Assembly: GCF_000308375.1 (NCBI RefSeq)
Contig: NZ_BAFQ01000177.1
Coordinates: forward strand, 1-38,401
From: Nocardia aobensis NBRC 100429
Lineage (GTDB): Bacteria > Actinomycetota > Actinomycetes > Mycobacteriales > Mycobacteriaceae
Direction of reading: 5' to 3'
DNA: 38,401 nucleotides
Positions 15,659-23,706 of this stretch are shown here, one piece after another. The notes under the pieces were generated by a model that saw only the letters and a list, made by a program, of their open reading frames with translations, did not search any database and was not told the DNA's origin. The translations under genes were made by a program, and so were the position numbers. Position 1 is the first letter of the stretch. Each line of letters starts with the position of its first letter.

Positions 15659-15969
15659 CAGCCACGCTCCCGGGTCGCGTCGACGAGCGCGGCGAGTCCC
15701 GCGTCGTACTGGCGCGCGGACTGTCCGACCGCTGCCGCGATCACCAATTCGACGAGTTCGCCCTCGCCGAACCCCGAGGCGCGCGCCGCGGCGAAGTCGG
15801 CATCGGTCACCTCGGTCGGCCGGGTCGCCACCTTGTCGACCAGTTCGCGCAGCTGCGGCGGTCCGGCGTTTCCGAAGGCTTGCGCCCGCTGTTCCCGCGG
15901 CGTTCTGCCGTTGCCGTGGAGCACCCGATCCACCAGATCCTGGAATACCTCGCGTTTGTCCCGCGCCAT
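15658..15969 (-). CDS. Small CMD-like alpha-helical protein (103 aa)
   Basis: This short protein resembles half of a carboxymuconolactone-decarboxylase/AhpD fold. The segment GFGEGELVELVIAAAVGQSA corresponds to the Glu-containing helix of the family, but the position where AhpD has cysteines reads QSARQYDAGL, with no Cys. AGGAGG sits directly upstream of ATG 15969. The stop overlaps the start of the next AhpD-like gene, which suggests a heteromeric partner supplying structural rather than redox residues. No function is assigned beyond the fold. Confidence 0.75.
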   Translation of the reverse strand: MARDKREVFQDLVDRVLHGNGRTPREQRAQAFGNAGPPQLRELVDKVATRPTEVTDADFAAARASGFGEGELVELVIAAAVGQSARQYDAGLAALVDATRERG

Positions 15970-16082
15970 CTCGCCTCCTCACAGCCGGTTCCCGACGCGA
16001 GCCGTGACGGCAGGCGCCACGGACACGAATGTACCTCCGGAAGCCGGGTCCACATGCTCCACCAGCGAAATCGGGCTCGAGA

Positions 16083-16727
16083 TCAGTCCTTCTCGCGGAG
16101 CAGGCGGTCGAGTCCCCCGGACAGAAAGGCGACCTGATCCTCGTAGTAGGCGGTCAGCACCTCGGCGGGCAGCGGATCGGGATGGGCATGCCAGTCCCCC
16201 GCACGGGCGAGCGCCTGCAGAAATCCCATGAGGGCGATGGCCCAGCGCGATTCCAGACGTGCGGGATCGGCCTCGGGAAAGGTGCGGCGCACCTGGACGT
16301 GCAGACGCTCGCGCAGGTTCTCCTCCACCACGCGCAGGGCGGGATGGTCGCGCGCCGAGACCTGGGTGACGATTCTGACCCACCGCATACCGCGGGTGCG
16401 GTGCCGCAGGAGCAGATCGCGGTAGGGCTCGGTGACGGCGCGCACCAGCTCCTCGGTGGTCGGCGCCTCGTCCCGTGCGCCGAGCCGGTCGGCATTGGCG
16501 CGAATGCTGTCGCGCACCGCGGCGCCGAGATCCAGCAGCACCGCAGTGATCAGGTCGTCCTTGGTGCCGAAGTGATAGTTGACCGACGCCGGCCCCAGGC
16601 CCGCGGCCGCGTTCACCGCGCGCACCGACACCGCGTCGACCCCGTGCGCGGCGAACAGACGCTCGGCCGTCTTGACGAGCCGGCCGCGGGTCGCGTTGCC
16701 CTGGCGGTTGGGCGCTGGAGCCGACAT
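16083..16727 (-). CDS. TetR-family transcriptional repressor
   Basis: This one-component repressor has 214 residues. The N-terminal helix-turn-helix is complete: RLVKTAERLFAAHGVDAVSV, then VNAAAGLGPASVNYHFGTKD. The C-terminal ligand domain (RWVRIVTQVSARDHPALRVV, and a helix ending YYEDQVAFLSGGLDRLLRE) fits the group controlling lipid or hydrocarbon catabolism genes. It is divergent from the LLM monooxygenase gene across about 198 bases that contain a perfect palindrome at 16850-16865. The expected role is repression of the LLM-ADH-ligase genes and of itself until a pathway compound binds. The effector is unknown. Confidence 0.9.
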   Translation of the reverse strand: MSAPAPNRQGNATRGRLVKTAERLFAAHGVDAVSVRAVNAAAGLGPASVNYHFGTKDDLITAVLLDLGAAVRDSIRANADRLGARDEAPTTEELVRAVTEPYRDLLLRHRTRGMRWVRIVTQVSARDHPALRVVEENLRERLHVQVRRTFPEADPARLESRWAIALMGFLQALARAGDWHAHPDPLPAEVLTAYYEDQVAFLSGGLDRLLREKD

Positions 16728-16824
16728 CAGACCACCTCCGTACTGGTTCGCTCGATCCGATATTCCGGCAACCCTATCTCATACGCACACGGAAAGTGTT
16801 GGGGTGCAGAGATTCTCGATCCAT

Positions 16825-16865
16825 CTCGGTCACCGAGACAGGAAACTTTTGGATCAAGTGATCCA
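16825..16865. promoter_or_regulatory. Candidate TetR operators between the divergent tetR and LLM genes
   Basis: TGGATCA-AG-TGATCCA (16850-16865) is a perfect 16-base dyad and the clearest operator-like sequence in the region. A second shorter dyad, CTCGGT-C-ACCGAG (16825-16837), precedes it. The main site lies 60 bases before the LLM GTG at 16926, a usual place for a TetR-family repressor. The site differs in sequence from the GTAGACA dyad at the ALDH promoter. Confidence 0.55.
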
Positions 16866-16925
16866 TGTTAAGCAGGACACAGCGCGGTGAAGCAGATCAC
16901 AGACGCGCCGTTCGAAGGAGACTCC

Positions 16926-18110
16926 GTGCACACGTCCGAATCCTTACGATTCGGGGCCTTCCTCGCCCCGTACCATCCACTGAACGCCGACCCCGCCCTG
17001 CAGCTGCGGCGCGATATCGATCTGATGGAACACCTCGATCACCTCGGATTCGACGAGGCGTGGATGGGTGAGCACCATTCGACCGGCGCCGAAATCGTGC
17101 CCGCGCCCGATGTTTTCATCGCGGCCGCGGCCGAGCGAACGCAGCGGCTTCGCTTCGGCACCGGCGTGGTGTCACTGCCCTACCATCACCCGCTGGTCAC
17201 CGTCGACCGCATGACCCAGCTCGATCTGCAGACCCGGGGGCGGCTGATCTTCGGCACCGGGCCGGGCAAGATCCCACTCGACGCGCACATGATGGGGATC
17301 GACCCCTCCGACCAGCGGCGGCGCCAGGGCGAGGCGCTCGAGGCGATCCTGGCGCTGCTGCGCGGCGACGTGGTGAACATGTCCACCGATTGGTTCACGC
17401 TGCGCGACGCTCGCGCTCAGCTACCCACCTACGACCCGGCCGGGATCGAGATCGCCACGGCCTCCACCGTCTCCCCCAACGGCTCGGTGCTCGCCGGCAC
17501 CCACGGCCTCTCACTGCTGTCGCTCGCCGCCAGCTCACCGGCGGGTTTCGATGTGCTGGACCGCAATTGGGGAATCTACGACAAGGTGTGCGCGGAGCAC
17601 GGTCACAGCGCGGACCGTTCGCGGTGGCGGCTGGTCAATCCGATGTTCCTCGCCGAAACCCGGGCCGACGCCGAACGCGCCGTCGCGCGCCGGATCGGTT
17701 CGATGGCGGCCTATGTGAACCGCCAGACCGGACAGCGACCCGAGTGGGCCGAATCCGGACGGGGGATCATCGACCACTGGCGCAACGACAGCCTCGGCGA
17801 ATTCGGCCAGGCCGTCATCGGGACACCGGACGAGGCGATCGCGCAGATCGAGCGGCTCCTCGACAAGACCGGCGGCTTCGGCACCCTGCTGATCCTGCAT
17901 GTCGACATGGCCGACTGGGAGGACACCAAACGCAGCTACGAACTGTTCGCCTCGGAGGTGATTCCGCACTTCCGGCTGCGCAACCGCGGCCGCGAGGCGA
18001 GTCTGCAGTATGCCGAGGATCACCGCGACCGCCTCATCGGCGGACTGGTCACCGCGATCAGCAAGGCCCACACCGACTACTACGGCGAATCCGCCGCGAC
18101 AGGAGCGTGA
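16926..18110 (+). CDS. Limonene-monooxygenase-like LLM flavin oxidoreductase
   Basis: This luciferase-like monooxygenase has 394 residues and presumably uses FMNH2 supplied by a partner reductase. Landmarks are RFGAFLAPYHPLNADPALQL, LGFDEAWMGEHHSTGAE, FGTGVVSLPYHHPLVTVDRM, GRLIFGTGPGKIPLDAHMMG and GTPDEAIAQIERLLDKTGGF. The APYHP opening, EHHS motif and SLPYHHPL segment resemble limonene 1,2-monooxygenase and related ketone or terpene monooxygenases. GTG 16926 was chosen because AAGGAG lies at 16915-16920, five bases upstream; an earlier in-frame GTG at 16887 has no such site. The alcohol dehydrogenase gene follows after four bases. The real substrate could be another cyclic or branched hydrocarbon, so the name is by resemblance only. 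Confidence 0.85.
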   Translation: MHTSESLRFGAFLAPYHPLNADPALQLRRDIDLMEHLDHLGFDEAWMGEHHSTGAEIVPAPDVFIAAAAERTQRLRFGTGVVSLPYHHPLVTVDRMTQLDLQTRGRLIFGTGPGKIPLDAHMMGIDPSDQRRRQGEALEAILALLRGDVVNMSTDWFTLRDARAQLPTYDPAGIEIATASTVSPNGSVLAGTHGLSLLSLAASSPAGFDVLDRNWGIYDKVCAEHGHSADRSRWRLVNPMFLAETRADAERAVARRIGSMAAYVNRQTGQRPEWAESGRGIIDHWRNDSLGEFGQAVIGTPDEAIAQIERLLDKTGGFGTLLILHVDMADWEDTKRSYELFASEVIPHFRLRNRGREASLQYAEDHRDRLIGGLVTAISKAHTDYYGESAATGA

Positions 18111-18114
18111 ATCG

Positions 18115-19185
18115 ATGCGTGCCGTGGGATATCTCGACGGGGAATTCGCTGTCACCGAGGTCGCCGATCCACCGGCTCCCGGCCCGGGGCAGGTGCGCAT
18201 CGCGGTCGCCGCCTGCGGCATCTGCGGCAGCGACCTGTCGATGGCCAAGGATGCCGGGCGGTTCGTGCAGGTCGCGGCGGACAGCGGTTATCCGCTGGCC
18301 ACCTTCGACATCGCGCGACCCGTGGTGCTGGGACACGAATACGCCGGGACGATCGTCGAAACAGGTTCGGGCGTCACGGATTTCGCGGTCGGCGACCGCG
18401 TGGCGGGCATCGGGCTGGCCACCGAGGCCGGCACCGGCATCCCGACGATCATCGGCTATTCCAACGACTATCACGGCGCGTTCGGCGAGCACATCGTGGT
18501 GGACAGCGTCTGGGTCCGGCATGTGCCGGACGGGCTGTCGCTGGAGCATGCCACGCTGGCCGAACCGCTGCACGTCGGCGAGATGCACGTGCAGCAGTCC
18601 GGTCTGCGCGCCGGTGATTCGGCTCTCGTGATCGGCTGTGGCGCCATCGGTCTGGGAGCGATCATCGCCGCCAAGGCGCACGGCGCGGGTGTGGTCGTCG
18701 CCTCCGAACCGTCTCCCAAGCGCCGCGCCCTGGCGCTCGCGGTAGGTGCGGACGTCGCCGTCGACCCCACCGAACAGGATCCGATACAGGTGTGGAACGG
18801 CCTTGTCGCGGAGCGTCATTCGCTCGTCGACCCGGGCGCCGCGGGCACGCTGATCGCCTACGAATGCAGCGGCCGGCCGGGCATGCTCGACACCCTCATG
18901 CACGGGTTGCCGTTCAATTCGCGCATCCAGGTACTGGCCGCGGGATTCGCCACCGAGACGATCGTTCCGGTGGTGGGCCAGTTCCGCCGCATCGCCGTCA
19001 ATTTCGGGCACGGTCCGTACGAGGACGCCTACGACATCACGCTGCGGCGCCTGGCGTCGGGGGAGATCGACGCCGAGGCGATCATCACCGGCCGCGTGGG
19101 ACTCGACGGGGTCGCCGACGCGTTCGCCGCCCTGCGCGCACCCGACGAACACGTGAAGATCCTGGTCCTGCCGGAGCGACGATGA
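18115..19185 (+). CDS. Zinc-type alcohol dehydrogenase (MDR family) without the structural zinc lobe
   Basis: This medium-chain dehydrogenase has 356 residues. The catalytic zinc ligands appear as C37 in ACGICGSDL and H74-E75 in VLGHEYAG. The nucleotide fold is VIGCGAIGLGAI near residue 175. The four-Cys structural zinc lobe expected after GDRVAGIG is missing: that stretch reads EAGTGIPTIIGYSNDYHGAF and has no Cys. This resembles threonine/sorbitol-type or other MDR enzymes that lost the second zinc. AGGAG at 18101-18105 serves the ATG at 18115. It forms an operon with the monooxygenase and would oxidise an alcohol product of that enzyme. The substrate is inferred from context. Confidence 0.88.
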   Translation: MRAVGYLDGEFAVTEVADPPAPGPGQVRIAVAACGICGSDLSMAKDAGRFVQVAADSGYPLATFDIARPVVLGHEYAGTIVETGSGVTDFAVGDRVAGIGLATEAGTGIPTIIGYSNDYHGAFGEHIVVDSVWVRHVPDGLSLEHATLAEPLHVGEMHVQQSGLRAGDSALVIGCGAIGLGAIIAAKAHGAGVVVASEPSPKRRALALAVGADVAVDPTEQDPIQVWNGLVAERHSLVDPGAAGTLIAYECSGRPGMLDTLMHGLPFNSRIQVLAAGFATETIVPVVGQFRRIAVNFGHGPYEDAYDITLRRLASGEIDAEAIITGRVGLDGVADAFAALRAPDEHVKILVLPERR

Positions 19186-19252
19186 GGCCGCGGCGGCGAA
19201 TACCGGGCGCCCACCGGCCTCGCGAATTCCCCGCCAAACTAGTTGGACGTCC

Positions 19253-19258
19253 GATAAT
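19253..19258 (+). promoter_or_regulatory. GATAAT -10 element placed for a leaderless acyl-CoA synthetase transcript
   Basis: GATAAT matches the -10 consensus in five of six bases and ends nine bases before ATG 19268. No ribosome binding site is found between them, so a leaderless mRNA is likely, as is common in Actinobacteria. The 8-bp palindrome GGACGTCC (19245-19252) directly abuts it and could be an operator. No convincing -35 hexamer is seen. Confidence 0.45.
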
Positions 19259-19267
19259 CTCCCGCCT

Positions 19268-20806
19268 ATGAGTCTCGATCCCCGCAAGCACACCATCGAC
19301 GGGGTGCTGCACCGTTCGGCGGCGAAGGTCCCCGGCCGCACCGCGCTGACATTCGACGGCCGGGCCTACACCTACCGGGAACTCGACGCCGCGGTCACCC
19401 GGGCGGCGACCCATCTGCTCGACCTCGGCCTGGTCGCGGGCGATCGGGTCGCCGCCTACGGCACCAATTCCGACGCGTACGTGATCGGATTCCTGGCCTG
19501 CGCCCGGGCCGGCCTGGTGCACGTTCCGGTCAACTACGCCCTGAAGGGTGGGGAGCTGAGTTATCTCGTCTCGCAGTCGGGTGCGCGGGCCGTCCTTGTC
19601 GACCCCGCGCTGATCGGCACTCTCGACCAAGTGCGCGGCGACCTCACCTCGGTCGAGTACGTCGTACCGCTGCGCGATGCCGGCGGATCGCTGCGAGCCG
19701 TCGCCGACGCGGCGGGCGAGGTCTCCGATTTCTCGTCCCGGGCGGCCGCGACCGACCTCGCCCAACTGCTCTACACCTCGGGAACGACGTCGAAACCCAA
19801 GGGCGCCATGATGACTCACGAGGCGCTCGTCTTCGAGTACGTCTCGTCGGTGATCGCGCTGGACCTGCGTCCCGACGACAATCCGCTCGTCGCCATGCCG
19901 CTGTACCACTCGGCGGGCATGCACGTGTTCATGCTGCCCTACCTGTCGGTCGGCGCGACCGTGCACCTGATGGCCACTCCGGACATCCCGGAGATTCTGC
20001 GCCGGGTCGAACAGGACCGGATCGGTTCGCTGTTCCTCGCCCCGACCGTCTGGGTGCCGCTGGCCAACCACCCCGACCTCGACCGCCGCGACCTCTCCTC
20101 GCTGCGCAAGGCACAGTACGGTGCCTCGATCATGCCGGTGACGGTGCTGAACCGGCTGCGCGAACGCTATCCCGACCTGGGCTTCTACAACTGCTTCGGG
20201 CAATCGGAGATCGGGCCGCTCGCCACGGTGCTGCGCCCGGAGGAACATGCCGAACGGCCGTCGTCGTGCGGACGGCCGGTGTTCTTCGTGGAGACCCGCG
20301 TCGTCGACACCGACGGCAACGACGTCGGCCCCGGCGAGCCGGGCGAAGTCCTCTACCGCTCGCCACAGCTGTGCCGCGGTTACTGGGACAATCCGGCCGC
20401 GACCGCGGAGGCGTTCCGCGACGGATGGTTCCACTCCGGCGACCTGGTGACGCGGGATGCCGACGGCTACATCACCGTCGTGGACCGGATCAAGGACGTC
20501 ATCAACACCGGCGGCATCCTGGTGGCCTCCCGCGAGGTCGAGGACGCTCTCTACACCCATCCCGCCGTCGCCGAGGTCGCGGTCATCGGCATCCCGGACG
20601 AGAAGTGGATCGAGGCCGTCACCGCCGTCGTTGTCCTGCACGAAGGCCGCGAGGCGACCGCCGATGAACTGATCGCGCACGTCAAGGATCTGATCGCACC
20701 GTTCAAGGTGCCCAAGCGCATTCGCTTCGCCGCGGCGCTCCCCCGCAACCAGAGCGGAAAACTACTCAAACGCGAACTGCGCGAACCGATGACGACAGCG
20801 GACTGA
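19268..20806 (+). CDS. Fatty-acid/acyl-CoA synthetase (AMP-forming)
   Basis: This ANL-superfamily ligase has 512 residues and activates a carboxylate to its CoA thioester through an acyl-adenylate. The P-loop is LLYTSGTTSKPKGAMMTHE. The A5-type motif is FYNCFGQSEIGPLATVL, the A7/A8 hinge GWFHSGDLVTRDADGYITVV followed by DRIKDVIN, and the catalytic Lys lies in RNQSGKLLKREL at the C-terminus. Length and motifs fit medium- or long-chain FadD proteins rather than the longer fatty-acyl-AMP ligases. It follows the alcohol dehydrogenase after 82 bases with its own -10 box. It would complete a route of oxidation to a CoA ester ready for beta-oxidation. The acid substrate is unknown. Confidence 0.92.
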   Translation: MSLDPRKHTIDGVLHRSAAKVPGRTALTFDGRAYTYRELDAAVTRAATHLLDLGLVAGDRVAAYGTNSDAYVIGFLACARAGLVHVPVNYALKGGELSYLVSQSGARAVLVDPALIGTLDQVRGDLTSVEYVVPLRDAGGSLRAVADAAGEVSDFSSRAAATDLAQLLYTSGTTSKPKGAMMTHEALVFEYVSSVIALDLRPDDNPLVAMPLYHSAGMHVFMLPYLSVGATVHLMATPDIPEILRRVEQDRIGSLFLAPTVWVPLANHPDLDRRDLSSLRKAQYGASIMPVTVLNRLRERYPDLGFYNCFGQSEIGPLATVLRPEEHAERPSSCGRPVFFVETRVVDTDGNDVGPGEPGEVLYRSPQLCRGYWDNPAATAEAFRDGWFHSGDLVTRDADGYITVVDRIKDVINTGGILVASREVEDALYTHPAVAEVAVIGIPDEKWIEAVTAVVVLHEGREATADELIAHVKDLIAPFKVPKRIRFAAALPRNQSGKLLKRELREPMTTAD

Positions 20807-20867
20807 GCGGATCACCACGGCGCTCGACCACCACTGCGCTCGATCACCAAGGCGCTCGATCACCACG
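20804..20867. repeat. 16-bp tandem repeat, about 3.5 copies
   Basis: Units GCGCTCGACCACCACT (20820-20835), GCGCTCGATCACCAAG (20836-20851) and GCGCTCGATCACCACG (20852-20867) follow each other directly. A partial copy at 20804-20819 precedes them and includes the ligase stop codon. The array fills the convergent gap between the ligase and the small membrane protein gene, and supplies that gene's last codons and stop. A variable-number repeat from replication slippage is the simplest reading. Confidence 0.85.
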
Positions 20868-21258
20868 GCCCGATGACGTGTTCGAGCAGGGCCAGCGCGA
20901 ACGCGCCCACCACCGCCAGCCCGAACCCCGCCGCGGTGGTGAGCGCCAGCGCGCGCCCCAGCCGGAGGCCGTGCGCGCGCACGATCATCAGTCCCGCCGC
21001 ACCACCGAGTACGGCCAGCAGCATGCCGCCGCCCATCACGAGATAGAACACCGCGGCCAGCGCCGCGTTCACCGCCTCGCGCAGTCCTTCGGCGTACTCA
21101 CCGAACGGAATCGGAAACCGATAGACGCTCGCCACCATCGCCGCGGCCACCGGCGCGGTGAGCACGGCCGCCAGCGCACCCCACAGCACGCCCACCCACA
21201 GGGCCACCCCCGATACGCCACGCGGCTCCCCCGCCGGACCGCCGTCCCCGAACCTCAT
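20860..21258 (-). CDS. Small hydrophobic membrane protein (132 aa)
   Basis: This protein is not recognised. Three to four hydrophobic segments are visible: VALWVGVLWGALAAVLTAPV, then FYLVMGGGMLLAVLGGAAG, then LTTAAGFGLAVVGAFALALL. The N-terminus is short and Gly-rich. The likely start is ATG 21258 with a weak AGGT-type site upstream; longer readings run into the divergent intergenic DNA. The final codons (HVIGPW) and stop lie within a 16-bp tandem repeat, so length variation at the C-terminus between strains is plausible. It is convergent with the ligase and divergent from another small membrane protein gene. Function is unknown. Confidence 0.6.
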   Translation of the reverse strand: MRFGDGGPAGEPRGVSGVALWVGVLWGALAAVLTAPVAAAMVASVYRFPIPFGEYAEGLREAVNAALAAVFYLVMGGGMLLAVLGGAAGLMIVRAHGLRLGRALALTTAAGFGLAVVGAFALALLEHVIGPW

Positions 21259-21541
21259 ACCTGACCTCGCGTTCCACCTGTCGCCGGGCACTCGCGCACG
21301 CGCCGGGCCCGAATGCCCGGCTCCGCCAGAGCAAACCAGACCGACGCGCCGCACCGGCAGATGGGTACCGTGGCGCGCACCGGCTCTCGTCCCGGCAGCC
21401 GGATCGTGCGGTCGACGCGGCGGCCGATCGGTGGTCCGGGTCATCACCGATGTCCTAGGGTTGTTCGCGGCGGCCCACCTGCCCCACCCGTGCCCGACCC
21501 GAGGCCGCGCCCCGCATCGGATGATCAGAAACGGGAGACAT
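21259..21541. other. Divergent intergenic region between two membrane protein genes
   Basis: This 283-base stretch has no convincing gene. It holds a hairpin GCCGGGC-6-GCCCGGC (21302-21321) and a 7-bp dyad ATCGGTG-11-CACCGAT (21427-21451), which could be an operator for either divergent gene. No promoter hexamers are clear. Confidence 0.4.
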
Positions 21542-22078
21542 ATGGACGGCAGCCGCAACGCACTGCTCCACGGTCCCCTGTTCTCCCGCCGGAATCCGCT
21601 GGACCGCAGCAATGCCGCGAGCCGGATCAGCGCCTACGTCTACGGCAATATCCTCATTCTCGCCGCGTTGATCCCGGTGACCACCACCGAGGAGCATGTC
21701 GGAATCCTGATTGTCATCGGCACCGCGCTGTCGACCTTCGTCGCGCACGCCTTCGCCGAGGGTGTCGGCCAGGCGGTGCGGGAGAACCGCGCGCTCACGC
21801 CGCGGCAGCGGTGGGAGGATCTGCGCGATTCGGTGCCGATTCTCAGCTCCGCGGTACTGCCGTCGATCATCCTGGCGTGCGCCGCCTTCGACTGGCTCGC
21901 ACCCCGCACCGCCCAGATCGTCGCCGAGGTGGCGATGCTCATCCGCATCGGCGGCATCGTCTTCGTGATCGAACGGCTCAAAGGCGCCCGGCCCGGCCGC
22001 TCGACCATCCTCACGGCACTGCTGCTGACCGCCGTCGCGACGACGGTGGTCGTCGTCAAGATCGTCCTCACCCACTGA
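21542..22078 (+). CDS. Integral membrane protein (178 aa)
   Basis: This unrecognised inner-membrane protein has about four transmembrane helices. A hydrophilic, basic N-terminus (FSRRNPLDRSNAASRISAYV) leads into helix 1 (NILILAALIPV), helix 2 (GILIVIGTALSTFVAHAFAE), a charged cytoplasmic loop (RENRALTPRQRWEDLRD), helix 3 (ILSSAVLPSIILACAAFDWL), and a final pair ending TALLLTAVATTVVVVKIVL. The layout resembles small uncharacterised VIT-like or DUF-type membrane proteins, but no family is claimed. The ATG at 21542 has GGGAG about five bases upstream. It converges on the GAPDH gene ten bases away. Confidence 0.75.
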   Translation: MDGSRNALLHGPLFSRRNPLDRSNAASRISAYVYGNILILAALIPVTTTEEHVGILIVIGTALSTFVAHAFAEGVGQAVRENRALTPRQRWEDLRDSVPILSSAVLPSIILACAAFDWLAPRTAQIVAEVAMLIRIGGIVFVIERLKGARPGRSTILTALLLTAVATTVVVVKIVLTH

Positions 22079-22088
22079 ACGGGTTCGG

Positions 22089-23577
22089 CTACCCCGCCTC
22101 GACCGCGGCCAGTGCGCGCACGTCGGCGGCATCCTGCGACCGGTCCGCGAACTGCGGATAGGTCGGGTACTCGATACCCGAGATGTACTGCACCGTCCGG
22201 ACCACCTGGGACGAATAACCGAATTCGTTGTCGTACCAGCAGTACAGGATCGCGGTGTCGCCCTCGACGATGGTGGCGTTGGCGTCGATGATCGAGGCCG
22301 CGCGAGCCGATGAAATCGCTGGACACCACATCGGTGGCGGCGGTGTAGTCGAGATTGCGGCTCAGCGGACCGGCCAGCGACACCTGCCGCAGGTACTCGA
22401 GCACCTCGGATTTCGTCGTCTCCCGCTCGAGCTGCAGGTTCAGGATGGCGACGGACACGTCCGGGGTGGGGACGCGAATCGAGTTACCGGTGATCTTGGC
22501 CTTGAAGTCCGGCATCGCCTTGGCGACGGCGGAGGCAGCGCCGGTTTCGGTCAGAACGAGGTTGAACGGCGCGGAGCGGCCGCGACGATCCGCCTTGTGA
22601 TAGTTGTCCAGCAGGTTCTGATCGTTGGTGAACGAGTGCACGGTCTCCACGTGGCCGCGGGTGATGCCGAATTCGTCGTCCATGGCCTTGAGCGGCGGCA
22701 CGATCGCATTGGTGGTGCAGGAGGCGCACGAGAAGATCCGCTGCGTCAGATCCAGATCACGGTGGTTGACGCCGTGCACGATATTCGGGACGTCGCCCTT
22801 ACCGGGCGCGGTGAGAACCACCTTCGCGATACCGGGACGCAAGTGCTGCGACAGCCCCTCGCGATCGCGCCACTTGCCGGTGTTGTCGATCAGGATCGCG
22901 TCGGAGATCCCGTACTCGGTGTAGTCGATCGTCGCCGGATCGTCGCTGTAGATGAACTTGATGACATTGCCGTTGGCGATGATCGTGTCGTTGTCGGCGT
23001 CGACCTTGATGGTGCCGTTGAAGTGCCCGTGCACGGAATCCCGGCGCAACAGCGACGCGCGCTTGGCCAGATCACCGTCACCGCCGCGGCGGACCACCAC
23101 CGCACGCAGGTTCAGGCCGTTGCCGGAGCCGACCTTCTCGATCAGCAGACGGGTCACCAGCCGGCCGATCCGGCCGAAGCCGTACAGCACGACATCGCGC
23201 GGGCCCGGCGACTGCGCCTTGTTGCCGCCGATCACCTCGGCCAGGACCGCCTCGGTGAATTCACGAACCGACAGCCCGCGGTCGTCGGCGCGATAGGCCA
23301 CGACCAGCTGACCGAGATCGATCTTGCAGGGGCCGAGGTCCAGTTCGTCCAGGACGCGCAGGAACGGCAGCGTCTCGTCCACCGACAGCTCTTCGCCCTC
23401 GATCTGGCGCGCGAACCGGTGCGTCCGCAGAATGCTGATCACCGACCGGTTCACCAGCGACCGGCTGTGCAGCAGCACCGTCACACCCTTCGCCCGATAC
23501 AACGTGCCGATGATGGGGATCATCGCCTCCGCGGCGGCTTCCTGGGCGTTCCAGCGGTCAAGTTGTTCGGTAGTCAA
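22089..23577 (-). pseudogene. gapB: GapB-type glyceraldehyde-3-phosphate dehydrogenase, frameshifted
   Basis: This long GAPDH has an N-terminal extension of about 130 residues before the Rossmann fold (VVLYGFGRIGRLVTRLLIEK). That layout matches the second, gluconeogenic-type GapB of Corynebacteriales. The catalytic motif FSCASCTTNAIVPP is intact, as are the VHSFTNDQNLLDNYHKADRR and GNSIRVPTPDVSVAILNL segments. After DVVSSDFIGS the frame is lost. The proper ending (RAASIIDANATIVEGDTAIL, then WYDNEFGYSSQVVRTV) continues in another frame and stops at 22089. The whole span is two bases short of a codon multiple, so one CG lost from a CGCGCG run near 22298-22306 explains it. The catalytic WYDNE region would be missing if this is real. 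TTG 23577 is the likely start. Confidence 0.82.
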
Positions 23578-23706
23578 CGCAGGTCCTCGGTTTCCTCGAC
23601 GGGTACGCCACATCGATGCTAATGAGGGCCTGGATTTCACCGACGGCGGATCCCTGGCGGTGAGGTTTTCCAGTGGCGCCGCGCACACCGCCGCGGCGTA
23701 CCGCCG

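Noticed and set aside
15970..16082. Short minus-strand open frame before the CMD-like gene (ending near 15979)
   Set aside because: It is the tail of an antisense frame over the TetR gene; no start with a ribosome site is present in the gap.
20860..20870. CRISPR-like array in the tandem repeats at 20804-20867
   Set aside because: Units are directly adjacent with no spacers and only 16 bases long, so it is a simple tandem repeat.
21640..22090. Minus-strand open frame joined to the GapB gene, overlapping the 178-residue membrane protein
   Set aside because: It is the out-of-frame run-on after the GapB frameshift; its sequence is Arg/Thr-rich and unrelated to GAPDH, while the true C-terminus lies in another frame ending at 22089.
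22228..23622. Plus-strand 464-residue frame opposite GapB
   Set aside because: The GAPDH motifs on the minus strand are unmistakable; the antisense product is His/Arg/Val-rich with no family resemblance.
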